Notes under the pieces: generated by a model | The model's input: only the letters and a program-made list of their open reading frames with translations | Databases searched by the model: none | Told to the model about the DNA's origin: nothing | Program-made: the position numbers and the translations under genes | Source of the DNA: Albidovulum sediminicola | Lineage (GTDB): Bacteria; Pseudomonadota; Alphaproteobacteria; Rhodobacterales; Rhodobacteraceae | Reading direction: 5' to 3' | NCBI RefSeq assembly: GCF_025751575.1 | Contig: NZ_JAOWLA010000005.1 | Coordinates: 62,001-126,000, forward strand | DNA: 64,000 nt | Part shown: piece by piece, positions 52,260 through 62,282 of the stretch | How the letters are laid out: each line of letters opens with the position of its first letter | How positions within the stretch are numbered: the first letter of the stretch is position 1

Positions 52260-54407
52260 ATGAACGAGTCACGCCCAGGCGACGCCTTCCGGCCCGGGGA
52301 TCTGCTGAACAACACCTATCGGATCGAAGCGCTATTGGGGCGCGGCGGCACCTCCGAGGTCTATCGCGCACGCAGCGAGATCTCGGGCCGGGTCGTGGCC
52401 CTCAAGGCGCTGCGGTCCGAGTTTTCCGGAAACGAGGACTTCCTGCTGCTGATGACGCGGGAAGAGGAGATGCGCGACATCCGCCATGACGCGGTCGTGC
52501 GCTATTCCGACAACCAGCGGACGCCCGAGGGCACCGTCTATCTGGTGATGGACTATGTGGACGGCCCGGGCCTTGACCGCAAGCTGCGCGAAGGCGGCAT
52601 GTCGGCCGAGGACCTGCTGGTCATCGGTGCCCGCGTCGCCGAGGGGCTGGAGGCCGCGCATTCCAAGAACATCGTCCACCGCGATCTGTCGCCGGACAAC
52701 ATTATCCTGCGCAACGGCAACCCGGCCGAAGCGGTGATCATCGACTTCGGGATCGCCAAGGATACCAATCCGGGCGCGGCGACGATCGTCGGTAATGAGT
52801 TTGCCGGAAAATACGCCTATGCCGCCCCCGAACAGCTCAGCGGCCGGACCGATGCGCGGTCGGATCTGTATTCGCTGGGCGCGCTCTTGCTGGCCACTTT
52901 CCGCGGACGGCCGCCCAATGCTGGCTCCAACCCGATGGAGGTTTTGCAAAAGAAGGGTGAGCCGCTGGACACCGAGGGCGTGCCGGAGCCCTTGAAATCG
53001 CTCATCGCGAAGATGTCCCACCCGGACCCCGACCAGCGCTTCCAGAGCGCGGCCGAAGTCGTGGCGGCAATCCGCTCGGGCGGGGCGGGCGCGGCCGCGC
53101 CGCTTGAGGACAAGACGGTCATCGTCGCCCGCCCGAAGGCGGAGGCGCCGAAGGCCGCCGGTAAGACGCCTCTGGCCAAGCCCTCCGCGACGCCCGCCCA
53201 GGGCAAGAGCAAGCTTCCGCTGATCATGGCGCTTCTGCTGCTTCTCGCCGGCGGGGGCGGGGCGGGCGCCTATTTCTCCGGCTTGCTGGGTCCGTCGCTG
53301 CCGATGGCCGACCCCTTTACCTTCACCGCCTCGAAGCCCAAAGGCGGCGTGCCCGAAGCCACGGGCTTCGCGCCCTCGCAAGAGGTGCAGCGCGCGCTGG
53401 CCCAGGAGATCGCCCGACAAAGCGGGACCGCCGAACTGTCGCTCGCGCGCGGGGACATCGAGCCCGGCTGGGGCGCGGATGTCGGCCTGCTGCTCTCCAC
53501 GGTGGCGGTGCTGGACGACTGGCAGCTCTCGGTCAGCGACATGACCTTTTCCGTCTCCGGCCAGACCGCCGACCCGGGCAAGGAGGAAAGTGTTACCGCG
53601 CTGCTCAACACCACCCTGCCCGGCGGGATGAGCGGAAGCGTGGACATCACGCGCGAGGTGCTGCGCCTGCCCACGGCGAATGTTCAGACGATCATGGACC
53701 AGATCGCCGACTGCGGCCCGCTGACGCAAGAGGCCGCCCCGGCTGAAGGTTACGGCGAGGCGGACAAGGTCGTCGTCTCGGGCCGGCTGGCGGACAACGG
53801 GTCGCGCATCCGCCTTTACGACGCGCTGCGCGAGGCCGCGGGCGACCGGGATGTCGTGATCGACGCGGAAATCCTGAACCCCGCACTTTGCCTGATCGAA
53901 ACCCGCCTGCCCTCCGCCCCCAGCGGCGGGTTCGGGATCAAGTTCGGCTTCGGCGACAGCGCCGATCCCAACCCCTCCGGCCGCTATTTCGTCGGCGAAA
54001 ACCCCGTGATCGACGTAAAGATCCCTGCCGGGATCACCGACGGGTTCCTCTATGTCTCGGTCCTTGACGTGTCGGGGAACGTCTTCCACCTGCTCCCGAA
54101 CCAGACCCGCACCGGCAACGCCGTCGCGGCGCTGCGCGCGGGCCAGTCGGGCGAGGTGCCGGTGCGCGTGGCCTATGGCCTGACCGAGGCGCAAGGGACA
54201 GCAAAGCTCGCCTTCACGGTGGATGCAAGCTCACTCGGCAAGAGCAAGGTAATGGTGCTTTACGCCAAGGCGCCGCTGTTCAAGACGATGCGCGACATCT
54301 CCGAACCGGCCGCGAACTACGCGCAGGCGCTCGCGGACCTGCAATCGGGCGGCACGGCTTCTGTGGCCTCGATCGACAGCCGTATCCTGACGACGGCCCA
54401 GCCCTAA
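52260..54407 (+). CDS. ppkA: T6SS-associated Ser/Thr protein kinase PpkA
   Basis: 715-residue receptor-type kinase. The cytoplasmic kinase domain (about 20-280) has LLGRGGTSEVYRAR, the VALKAL lysine, HRDLSPDNIIL and IDFGIAKD, so it should be active. A membrane segment follows near 322-340 (LIMALLLLLAGGGGAGAYF), then a periplasmic part ending in a DUF4384-like domain (SGRYFVGENPVIDVKI; FLYVSVLDVSGNVFHLLPN). In known T6SSs PpkA triggers secretion by phosphorylating Fha or TssL. It is convergent with pppA, its expected opposing phosphatase, across a perfect hairpin. Confidence 0.9.
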   Translation: MNESRPGDAFRPGDLLNNTYRIEALLGRGGTSEVYRARSEISGRVVALKALRSEFSGNEDFLLLMTREEEMRDIRHDAVVRYSDNQRTPEGTVYLVMDYVDGPGLDRKLREGGMSAEDLLVIGARVAEGLEAAHSKNIVHRDLSPDNIILRNGNPAEAVIIDFGIAKDTNPGAATIVGNEFAGKYAYAAPEQLSGRTDARSDLYSLGALLLATFRGRPPNAGSNPMEVLQKKGEPLDTEGVPEPLKSLIAKMSHPDPDQRFQSAAEVVAAIRSGGAGAAAPLEDKTVIVARPKAEAPKAAGKTPLAKPSATPAQGKSKLPLIMALLLLLAGGGGAGAYFSGLLGPSLPMADPFTFTASKPKGGVPEATGFAPSQEVQRALAQEIARQSGTAELSLARGDIEPGWGADVGLLLSTVAVLDDWQLSVSDMTFSVSGQTADPGKEESVTALLNTTLPGGMSGSVDITREVLRLPTANVQTIMDQIADCGPLTQEAAPAEGYGEADKVVVSGRLADNGSRIRLYDALREAAGDRDVVIDAEILNPALCLIETRLPSAPSGGFGIKFGFGDSADPNPSGRYFVGENPVIDVKIPAGITDGFLYVSVLDVSGNVFHLLPNQTRTGNAVAALRAGQSGEVPVRVAYGLTEAQGTAKLAFTVDASSLGKSKVMVLYAKAPLFKTMRDISEPAANYAQALADLQSGGTASVASIDSRILTTAQP

Positions 54408-54416
54408 GGCTGGGCC
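54395..54416. terminator. Perfect hairpin between convergent ppkA and pppA
   Basis: GGCCCAGCC-CTAA-GGCTGGGCC, a flawless 9-bp stem; the loop contains the ppkA stop codon. It has no T-run on either side, so it is a possible two-way terminator or mRNA-stabilising stem rather than a classical terminator. Confidence 0.5.
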
Positions 54417-54422
54417 ACCGGC

Positions 54423-55145
54423 CTAGATCGCATCGACCACGATGATGGAGATGTTGTCGGCGCCGCCCCCGTCAAGCGCGACCTGAAGAAGCGCATCGGC
54501 CACCGTCTCGATCGGGTCGCGCGCGAGGATGCGGCGGATCATCCCGGTCGTGGCGTATTTGTTGAGCCCGTCTGAACACAGCAGGAACCGGTCGCCCGGA
54601 TTGACCTCGCCCCGGATCTTGTCGAGTTCGAGCTCGTCCCCCACGCCGACCGCCCGCGTGATCGCGTTGGACTGCGGGTGGGCGTCGGCCTCGTCCCAAG
54701 TCATCTGCCCGGACAGCACGAACTCCGCCACCAGCGAATGGTCGGTGGTCAGAACCTCGATCTCACCGTCGCGTAACCGGTACAGGCGGCTGTCGCCCGC
54801 CCAGAAGCACAGGAAATGACCATTGGCCAGCATCAGCGAAACGACCGTCGCCCCGATCGTGGTCACGCCGCGCCTGTCGGCCTCCTGCCGGATGACGCCA
54901 TGCGCGCGGGTGATCGCCGCGCGCAATTCCTGCATCTTCTCCCGTGGCTCAAGCCCCGGGGGCAACATGGCGACCGCATCGACGACGCACTGGCTGGCGA
55001 ACTCCCCGCCCTCATGTCCCCCCATCCCGTCCGAGACCACCCAGACATCCTGTTCCGGCATCGCCAGGATCGAATCCTCGTTCAGCTTGCGGACGCGTCC
55101 CACATGCGTCGTCGCGCTGAAACGGACGTGAAAGCCCGAGCTCAT
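54423..55145 (-). CDS. pppA: T6SS-associated protein phosphatase PppA (PP2C)
   Basis: 240-residue PP2C phosphatase. Metal motifs are VRKLNEDSILA, VWVVSDGMGGHEGGEFAS, FLLCSDGLNKY and DGGGADNISIIVV. It should reverse PpkA-dependent threonine phosphorylation and so switch secretion off. ATG at 55145 overlaps the tagF stop (ATGA); the long upstream frame is tagF in another phase. In Agrobacterium TagF and PppA are one fused protein; here they are adjacent coupled genes. Confidence 0.93.
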   Translation of the reverse strand: MSSGFHVRFSATTHVGRVRKLNEDSILAMPEQDVWVVSDGMGGHEGGEFASQCVVDAVAMLPPGLEPREKMQELRAAITRAHGVIRQEADRRGVTTIGATVVSLMLANGHFLCFWAGDSRLYRLRDGEIEVLTTDHSLVAEFVLSGQMTWDEADAHPQSNAITRAVGVGDELELDKIRGEVNPGDRFLLCSDGLNKYATTGMIRRILARDPIETVADALLQVALDGGGADNISIIVVDAI

Positions 55146-55819
55146 GCGGCCTCCCTTCTTTGCCAGATCGCGGCGGTGAGGTCGAAGAGCCCGACCGATG
55201 CCGCCTCGTCCGGCAACCCCTCGAGGATCATCAATCGCGGGCCACTCTCGGCCTCGGCGCTCCAGACGCTGGGCGCGCGGAAGTCGCGCGCAAGGCATCC
55301 CGCCGCGAGCGCAGGTAGCGGCCCACCTGCCCCGCCAGAGGTCACCACGGCGCGGCCCGGCGCCAAGGTCACGCTGGCCGGGTCCACACCCGGTTGCCAA
55401 GCGATCTGGCCCAGCCGTTCGGCCAGCGCATCGCGCGGCAGATCGTCGAGCGCAGAGAGCGCCAGATCCTCCAGCGCCTCGAAGACGGGGGCGGCGTCGA
55501 AATGGGCGGAGACCGGGTTCAGTTCGCCCTGCGGCGTCGCGACAAGGGTCAGCGGAAACTGCCGTCCCACCCGATCGACCGAAGGCATCAGGACACCCAG
55601 GGCCGGGTTTGGCCCAGCCAACCCCGGCGCCAGCGTGAACCGCCAGATCGGCGCGGACATATAGCAGTCGTGCCAGCCCTCCCCCAGGCGGTCGCGCGCG
55701 GCAAGGATGGCGCGCTGAAGCCAGCCATCCCAGACATTGACGAAGCCGGGCGCGACCTCCAGCCGGAAGAAGTCGCCAAGCGCGGGCATCTTTCCGAAGG
55801 CGCCGAACCCACCCGCCAT
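55142..55819 (-). CDS. tagF: T6SS accessory repressor TagF
   Basis: 225-residue TagF. The N-terminal GAFGKMPALGDFFRLEVAPGF and SAPIWRFTLAPGLAGPN, with GVLMPSVDRVGRQFPLTL, are the family signature. In other bacteria TagF blocks the machine after translation, partly by holding Fha. Its start shares one base with the tssM stop (TGATG) and its end overlaps pppA by 4 bp, so tssM-tagF-pppA are translated together. Confidence 0.92.
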   Translation of the reverse strand: MAGGFGAFGKMPALGDFFRLEVAPGFVNVWDGWLQRAILAARDRLGEGWHDCYMSAPIWRFTLAPGLAGPNPALGVLMPSVDRVGRQFPLTLVATPQGELNPVSAHFDAAPVFEALEDLALSALDDLPRDALAERLGQIAWQPGVDPASVTLAPGRAVVTSGGAGGPLPALAAGCLARDFRAPSVWSAEAESGPRLMILEGLPDEAASVGLFDLTAAIWQRREAA

Positions 55820-58800
55820 CAGAACGACTTCGGACAGGCGAACTTGGAGATGGCCGGCAGCGCGAAGGGGTTGAAGACCGACCCCGCCTGAAGCTGGAAG
55901 ATCGCGATCCGCCCGCCGACGTTGAAGATCACGCGGTTTCGGTCGGCGACGTTGGTGGCCCGCACGTCCGCGGCGTCAAGCATCCGGAACCACGCCCAGG
56001 GGCCGTCCTTCATGAAGCTGTTCTCGGCGTTCTTGGCCGAGGGTTCCAGCTCCAGCTTCGCGACACCGACGCCGCCGGGCCAGGTGACGGCGACCGGCGC
56101 GGGTTCGCGGTGGTTGAAGACGATCTCCGTCCCGTCGATGTTCAGTGTCACCTTCTTGGCCTTGGGGTCCAGCGCCTCCGGCGTCACCTGGAAGCTGACC
56201 GCCGGGGTCGGCCCGCCCGCGAAGAAGGCGTCGCGGATCTCGGCCGCATACTGGAACTGCTGGAGCACCGAGGCCGAAATGCCCAGGTCCACGTCGTTCA
56301 CCTTCTTCCAGCTCCAGGGCCGCGCGCGGGTATCGACATACTGGAACAGGTTTTCGTTGAAGAAGCTGTCGATCATGCCGCTTGGCGCGAAGAGCTTGGC
56401 GAAATCCGCGATGGCGATATCGGCCCGCGACCCGCGCGTGAACGGATAGCGGTTATCCAGCGCCTGTTCGCAGAAGGGCAGCACCGTCGCCTGCCAGCGC
56501 GCGTTGATCGAGGCGCGCGTCCCCCCCGCGGTGATCCCCGACGAGCCGGAGGAGATCTGCGTGGCCCAGCGCTGCATCGGGCCCGGCAGGCGGCCGGCCT
56601 CCTGCTGGAACTGCTGAAGGGCGCTGACCTCGCCCGTCGGCTGGGCGACCCCGCCCGAGAACGACATCTTGTTCAACTCCTGATAGACCAGCGTCAGCGT
56701 CTGCATCAGCAGGTCCAGTTGCGAGGGCTGGCCCTCGCCCCGCGCCACCAGGTCGTGCAGCCAGGAAAAGCGGTCGGTGACGTATTCGCCCGGTTGCTTA
56801 GGCGCGACGGTCTGTTCGCCCTGAAGGACCGTGCTGCTTGTCAGCGCATTCAGGAAAATCTGGCTTTGCACGTCGAGGTTCGAATGCAACTCCAACTGGC
56901 CGACCTGGCTCAGCCCCTCGGTGACGCCGCTGGTTTCGACAAGCCCGCGCCTCTGCGTCAGGTTCGTTTCCGCGGCGATGGCCATCAGCACGTTGGTGAT
57001 GGGCGAGGTCGGGCCGGACAGCACGTTCGTGACCTCGACCGCGTGGCTGAGCGATTCCATCGGCACGATGTCGAGATCCGAGAGGATCCCGTCATAGCGC
57101 GCGATGTAGTCGTTGTAATAAAGGTCGAGCACGTCGCGGCTGATCGCCAGCAGTGCTGCCTCGCTCTGTTCAGAGGCACCGCGCGGCCCCAGCACCCAGC
57201 TTTCGCTCTGGATGCGCTTGGCAACGCCCAGCGCCTCGCCCAGGAAGACGTTGTTGAAACCGTTGTAGGTAAAGATCCCTTCGACCCCGTCGGTCAGCGC
57301 CTTTCCCGAGTTGCGCAGCATCACACGCGAGATTGCGGGCCCGCCCACCTCGGACAGCCGCCATGCGGGCAGTGCCGCCGCGGCGGGGCTGTTGACGATG
57401 CCGTTGTAGATGCGCTGCGCCAGCGACATTTCCGACAGGATGCCCTGCACCTGTTCGACCAGCGGGCCGTTCAGCAGGATCTCCTGCATGGGCTGGGTCA
57501 GCATCGCCTCCAGATGTTGCGACAGGTCCGCGCGCATCTCCTCGCGCGAAGGCCCGGGATAGGCCAGCGACCAGTCGATCTTCATCCATTCGGCGATCAT
57601 GTCCTGGTTCATCGGCCCTTGCAGACCAAGCATCAGGTAGATCTTCAGCGCCTCATAGAGGAAGTCGTGGTTGTTCATGTTGGCCTGCATCTGCTCCTCA
57701 AGACGCAGAAGAAGGCGGGGGAGAAAATGGGTGTTGAGCGCGGCGCGATAGGTCTGCTGGGCCTGCGTGCCGATGACCTGGCCCTGGTAAAGGCCCCAGG
57801 TCAGGGCGCCGTCCGGCTCCGGATCGCCAAGCGCGGGGTTGCCCGGCATGTCGCGCAGGATGTTCAGCGCGGGCACGATCGCGGGCAGGTCGGTGTCGCC
57901 GATGGGGCTTCCCGGAATCGCCTCGGCCATCTGCTGGAAGGTGTCAGCCTGCGTCGCGGCGTTCGCGATCATGTCGCGGTTGCCCATGAAGCTGCGCGCC
58001 CAAAGCCCGAAGCCCCCGATGGCCAGAAGCGTCATCGCGGTGATCGCGATGCGTTTGGTCCAGCGGTAGCGCCGTTCCACCTTGTCGTCGGCAGAAACCA
58101 GCCCCGCCTCGCGGAAGATCACATTCTCGAAAAGCCGGGTCAGGAAGAAGGACCGCCCCGTTCCCCTGCCCGAGCCGATGGCCTGGCGCCCGATCCCGAA
58201 GGTGCGCGCCATGTTCATCATCAGCCGGTCGATCGGCGTGCCTTCCTGCGTGCCGGAGGTGAAATAGACCCCGCGCAGCATATGGCGCTGCTCGAACCGG
58301 TTGTCCTGGAAGACCTGCGCCAGGAAATCGCGCGCCACCTGCCGGACCGAGGCCACCTGCCCCGGGAACGCCGCGATCAGGCTGCGGCGCTGGTGATCGG
58401 TCTCTGACTGAAGTTTTTCAAGCGACTGCCCGTTCAACCGTTGCAGCAGAAGCGAGAACTCCTGGTCGAAATTCGCGATGGGCGAGACCTCGCCCTTCGA
58501 CTTCTCAAGCGGGAAGGTGAAGCCCCAGACCTGTTCGCGGTCCTCCTTGCCGAGCGTGTCGTAGAACTCGGAAAAGCCCGCGATCAGGTCGGCCTTGGTG
58601 AAAAGCACATACACTGGGAAGCGCACGCCCAGCTTCTCACGCAGCTCATGCAGGCGGCGGCGCACGGCGTTGGCGTGTTCCTTCTGCGTCGTCTCGTCCT
58701 GCATCGACAGATCGGAAAGCGAGATCGCGATCATCGCCCCGTTGATCGGCTGGCGCTTGCGGTACTTCTTCAGAAGGCTCAGGAACCCCAGCCAGGTGCC

Positions 58801-59385
58801 GCTGTCGGTTTCCGCGTCGCTTTCCTGCGTCGTGTAGCGGCCTGCGGTGTCGATCATCACGGCGTTGTCGGTGAACCACCAGTCGCAGTTGCGCGTGCCG
58901 CCCACCCCGCCGATGGCGCTTTTGCCCATCGCCTCGGCGAGGGGAAACTGGAGGCCGGAATTGACGATGGCCGTGGTCTTGCCCGCGCCCGGCGGGCCGA
59001 TCATGACGTACCAGGGAAGTTCGTAAAGGTGCCTGCGCCCGAGCTTCGACTTACGCAGCGCGCCAAGCGCGGTCTTCATCTTGTCGCGCAGTTCGGCCAG
59101 TTCCTGCGCGGTCATGTCGGGCTCTGCCTCGACCGAGGTCAGGTCCTCCTCCATCTTCCGGTTGCGGCGGCGGCGCAGGAACCAGCGCAGCGTCATGATC
59201 AGGAAGGCGATGACGAACATCGCCGCGATCGTGATCGCGCGGGACATCACGCTGTCGAGCGGGCGCCAGTCGCCCCAGTGGAAGAGCGGACCGAAGTACC
59301 AGATCAGGCCGCCGAAGATGATCGCCAGGATCAGGATGACGAAGTTCAGCGTACCCAGGAGGTGTCGTATTTTGCGAAAGATCAT
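55819..59385 (-). CDS. tssM: T6SS membrane complex protein TssM (IcmF)
   Basis: 1188 residues. Two N-terminal membrane segments (about 14-34 and 50-70) and a third near 448-468 (IAITAMTLLAIGGFGLWA) flank a cytoplasmic NTPase domain with Walker A GPPGAGKTT at 130-138. The long periplasmic part (about 470-1188) holds the IcmF and C-terminal domains that bind TssJ in other systems. Walker A is intact, so ATP use is possible. The start shares one base with the tssL stop (TGATG). Confidence 0.96.
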   Translation of the reverse strand: MIFRKIRHLLGTLNFVILILAIIFGGLIWYFGPLFHWGDWRPLDSVMSRAITIAAMFVIAFLIMTLRWFLRRRRNRKMEEDLTSVEAEPDMTAQELAELRDKMKTALGALRKSKLGRRHLYELPWYVMIGPPGAGKTTAIVNSGLQFPLAEAMGKSAIGGVGGTRNCDWWFTDNAVMIDTAGRYTTQESDAETDSGTWLGFLSLLKKYRKRQPINGAMIAISLSDLSMQDETTQKEHANAVRRRLHELREKLGVRFPVYVLFTKADLIAGFSEFYDTLGKEDREQVWGFTFPLEKSKGEVSPIANFDQEFSLLLQRLNGQSLEKLQSETDHQRRSLIAAFPGQVASVRQVARDFLAQVFQDNRFEQRHMLRGVYFTSGTQEGTPIDRLMMNMARTFGIGRQAIGSGRGTGRSFFLTRLFENVIFREAGLVSADDKVERRYRWTKRIAITAMTLLAIGGFGLWARSFMGNRDMIANAATQADTFQQMAEAIPGSPIGDTDLPAIVPALNILRDMPGNPALGDPEPDGALTWGLYQGQVIGTQAQQTYRAALNTHFLPRLLLRLEEQMQANMNNHDFLYEALKIYLMLGLQGPMNQDMIAEWMKIDWSLAYPGPSREEMRADLSQHLEAMLTQPMQEILLNGPLVEQVQGILSEMSLAQRIYNGIVNSPAAAALPAWRLSEVGGPAISRVMLRNSGKALTDGVEGIFTYNGFNNVFLGEALGVAKRIQSESWVLGPRGASEQSEAALLAISRDVLDLYYNDYIARYDGILSDLDIVPMESLSHAVEVTNVLSGPTSPITNVLMAIAAETNLTQRRGLVETSGVTEGLSQVGQLELHSNLDVQSQIFLNALTSSTVLQGEQTVAPKQPGEYVTDRFSWLHDLVARGEGQPSQLDLLMQTLTLVYQELNKMSFSGGVAQPTGEVSALQQFQQEAGRLPGPMQRWATQISSGSSGITAGGTRASINARWQATVLPFCEQALDNRYPFTRGSRADIAIADFAKLFAPSGMIDSFFNENLFQYVDTRARPWSWKKVNDVDLGISASVLQQFQYAAEIRDAFFAGGPTPAVSFQVTPEALDPKAKKVTLNIDGTEIVFNHREPAPVAVTWPGGVGVAKLELEPSAKNAENSFMKDGPWAWFRMLDAADVRATNVADRNRVIFNVGGRIAIFQLQAGSVFNPFALPAISKFACPKSF

Positions 59386-60863
59386 CAGCCGTCAGCCTTC
59401 ACCAGAAGGACCTCGATGCGGCGGTTCTTGGCCCGCCCCTCTTTGGTATTGTTGCTCTCGATGGGTTCCTTGTCGGCCCGCCCCTCGGCGCTTAACCGGG
59501 AGGTGTCCTGAAGCTTGTTCGCCATCACCTTCATCACGCTTTCGGCCCGCGCCAGCGACAGGTGCATGTTGGACGGGAAGCGCGAGGATTTGATCGGCAC
59601 GTTGTCGGAATGGCCGACCACAATGACCGGCCCCTTGGAATCGTTCAACGCCGTCGCGACCCGTTCCAGCTTGACCAGGAACTCATCCTTCACTTGATCA
59701 GAGCCGGACCCGAACATGCCCGCACCCGCGATCCGGATGATGATGATGTTGCCCTTTTCGAACACGTTCACCAGCCCCTCTTCGATCTCGGGCTTGAGGA
59801 ACTCCGCCACTTTGACGGATTCGCTTTCGGGCTGCGGAGGCGGCGGCGGGGGCGGCGGCGCGCGGCGCAGAAGTTCCGGCACCGCCGATGTTTCGAGCGC
59901 CGACAGTTGGCCGATCAGCCGTTCGGAGCGCACGCCCAGCGCATAGGACAGACCCGCGTAGCCCAGGGACATGATCACGGTCGCGACCCCGGCCGCGATC
60001 CAGACCGCCTTCCAGGCCGAAAGCGGCTTGTGCGGAATGTCGAGGCCTTCCCAGTTGGGCGACAGGTCCCGCTCCACCGGGCCGCGCTGGCCCCGGATGA
60101 TCCGGGCCAGGCCGTTGCGGACTTGGAGGTGCTTGTCGCTGCCGCCCTGTTCGACACGCAAGCGCCCCTCGAAGCCCAGCGACAGGCACATGTAGAGGAA
60201 TTCGAGCATGTCGATATTCGCCCCCGGCGCCTGTTCAAGCCGCGCCAGAAGGTCATAGAAGCGATCGCCACCCACCGTTTCGCGGTGGAAGGTCGCGACC
60301 ATCGACTGCACCGCCCAGGATGACTGCCCGCCCCAGGGCGTGTTCAGCACCACATCGTCGATCGTGGCACAAAGCGCGTAGCGCGCGACCTTGACCGTCT
60401 GCGCCTCGACCCCCGCCTGAAGCGCGCGGTTCTCAAAGGCGCGCACCTCGGCGATCACGCTTTGGCGCAGCTTGTCGGCATCCATGTGCTGGGCACGGTT
60501 GCGGATGCGCCCGATCAGCGAAAAAAGCGTGGCCGCGCAGGCGTTCAGCGTGTTCATGCCCGTCATCGACAGGGCCAGCGCCGCCGCGCCATCGGCATCC
60601 TGCCGGGGACCGGGCTCGGCGGGGCGCTGGGGCTGCTGCGGCACGCCGTAGCCCATGGGATCGGTCATTGCATCCTGCCCTGGCGCGGGCGCGTTCTGCG
60701 GCGGCTGCTGGGGATAGGCGCCCTGCGGTCCGTAACCGGGCTGGGGCGGATAACCGGGCTGCGCGGGCGCCGCGCCGCCGGCCGGGCGCCGGCCACCGGG
60801 ATTGGGACGGATCACCGTGCGTTCGTTGTCGTCCGGTTCGGCAAAGGGGTCCTTGTTCGACAT
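59385..60863 (-). CDS. tssL: T6SS membrane complex protein TssL (DotU) with OmpA domain
   Basis: 492 residues. A Pro/Gly-rich N-terminal tail (1-85) carries DNERTVIRPNPGGRR; Thr16 there matches the kind of threonine phosphorylated by PpkA in Agrobacterium TssL. The DotU domain (about 95-270) follows, then a membrane segment near 292-315 and a periplasmic OmpA domain (about 370-490, VIVVGHSDNVPIKSSRFPSN; GRADKEPIESN) that should clamp peptidoglycan. ATG at 60863. It forms the trans-envelope complex with TssM. Confidence 0.95.
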   Translation of the reverse strand: MSNKDPFAEPDDNERTVIRPNPGGRRPAGGAAPAQPGYPPQPGYGPQGAYPQQPPQNAPAPGQDAMTDPMGYGVPQQPQRPAEPGPRQDADGAAALALSMTGMNTLNACAATLFSLIGRIRNRAQHMDADKLRQSVIAEVRAFENRALQAGVEAQTVKVARYALCATIDDVVLNTPWGGQSSWAVQSMVATFHRETVGGDRFYDLLARLEQAPGANIDMLEFLYMCLSLGFEGRLRVEQGGSDKHLQVRNGLARIIRGQRGPVERDLSPNWEGLDIPHKPLSAWKAVWIAAGVATVIMSLGYAGLSYALGVRSERLIGQLSALETSAVPELLRRAPPPPPPPPQPESESVKVAEFLKPEIEEGLVNVFEKGNIIIIRIAGAGMFGSGSDQVKDEFLVKLERVATALNDSKGPVIVVGHSDNVPIKSSRFPSNMHLSLARAESVMKVMANKLQDTSRLSAEGRADKEPIESNNTKEGRAKNRRIEVLLVKADG

Positions 60864-60881
60864 CTTCCGTCCCTCCCTCCG

Positions 60882-62219
60882 TCAGCCCTGACGGATCGCC
60901 CAGAGCTCCATGGAGAGCCCCGGGTAATCGCCCGACACATGCACCGCGATCCCGCCCGAGGTGGTCATCTTGCCCCAGTATGCGCTTTCGCTGTCCAGTT
61001 CGAAATAGACCACGCCCGCGTGATAGGGGATCTGGCGCGGCGCCACCGGCAACGGGCGCAGCGTGATCCCCGGCAAGGCGGAGTTCACCAGTTGACGGAT
61101 TTCCTCCACCGGGCCGATCTTCGCGTGGCCGGAGAAGTGCCGCCGGATCGTCTCGGCGGGAACATCGGCCTTGACGGCCAGAACGAAGCCCGCTCGGTTG
61201 ATCAGCTTGCGATCCGCGATGATCCCGACGCTGATGCCGTACTTGCGCGGGTCGAGCGCGATCGCGATGGCCGTCTGCTCGATGACCGAGGACAGATACT
61301 GACGCAGCACCCGGATCACCGGGTTGAAGGTCGATGTCAGCTCGCCATGCCGGTAGGGCGGGAATTCCGGCGGGTGCTTTTCGCCCGCCATGAAGGTCGC
61401 AAGCTCCCCCGCAAGCGCCACGCATTCACGATAGGCGCGTTCGGGATGCACGTTCTCGATCGACAGCATGTGGCGGAAGACCGGCAGCGTCCGGTTCACC
61501 ACCATCAGTAGCAGGAAGTCCGACACATCCGCCACGCCCTTCGCCCCGCCCTCGGCCAGGCGGCCGGCAAGCGCGACCATCCGGTGCGCCAGCAGCCCCT
61601 CGATCTCGCGCACGAAATCGAAAAGCGGCGGCGCCGCGCGCAGATCGATGGCCGAGGCGATGAAGCCCCGGTCCAGCACGATCTCGCGGTCCGACTTCAC
61701 CTCGATGATGCGGGCGATCGGCATGACGAGCCGGTCGGCAAGGTCATCGACCGCCAGCGCGAAGGACAGCCGCAGCTTCGCGACCCCGATGCTGGAGGCC
61801 TTGCGGTCGCGGCCCATGGAATCCATGATCTCCATCTCGGCGGGCTTGTAGCGGCTGGCCGATTGCTCTGCGCCCGACAGATCCACCTCGACCGCACCTG
61901 CCCGGCGCTGCGGCACGGTCAGGTAGACGACGCAGTCCTTCACCGTCTCCGGCACTTCGAGCGATACCGGGTGGTCCTCGACCTGCGGCACGCGGAAGAC
62001 GGCGCCATCGGGGGTGATCCCGGAGCAGGCACGGATCGCGAACTTGCCGATCTTGAGCAGTTCCTCGTCGATCTCAAGCGTCGAACATCCCCAGAAATAG
62101 GGCATGACCCGCCGCGCCACGCCCGAGACCAGCGCCTCCGCATAGCGATCCGACTGCTGGAAATGATGCGGCTGAAGGAACAGGCCTTCGGTCCACAGAA
62201 CCTTGCTTTCCCAGGACAA
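60882..62219 (-). CDS. tssK: T6SS baseplate protein TssK
   Basis: 445-residue TssK, the trimeric adaptor that joins the baseplate to TssL/TssM. The start VLWTEGLFLQPHHFQQSDRY is the family signature, and the C-terminus has FYFELDSESAYW-like sequence (VYFELDSESAYWG). The start is TTG at 62219 (MSWESK), with GGGGAGAAG upstream; no in-frame ATG lies near. It follows tagH with a 63-bp gap that holds a small hairpin (62245-62257). Confidence 0.95.
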   Translation of the reverse strand: MSWESKVLWTEGLFLQPHHFQQSDRYAEALVSGVARRVMPYFWGCSTLEIDEELLKIGKFAIRACSGITPDGAVFRVPQVEDHPVSLEVPETVKDCVVYLTVPQRRAGAVEVDLSGAEQSASRYKPAEMEIMDSMGRDRKASSIGVAKLRLSFALAVDDLADRLVMPIARIIEVKSDREIVLDRGFIASAIDLRAAPPLFDFVREIEGLLAHRMVALAGRLAEGGAKGVADVSDFLLLMVVNRTLPVFRHMLSIENVHPERAYRECVALAGELATFMAGEKHPPEFPPYRHGELTSTFNPVIRVLRQYLSSVIEQTAIAIALDPRKYGISVGIIADRKLINRAGFVLAVKADVPAETIRRHFSGHAKIGPVEEIRQLVNSALPGITLRPLPVAPRQIPYHAGVVYFELDSESAYWGKMTTSGGIAVHVSGDYPGLSMELWAIRQG

Positions 62220-62282
62220 ACGCGCTTCTCCCCGCTTTATTCACCCGCCTTCGGCGGCCTTATGACTTTACCCCGGACCGGC

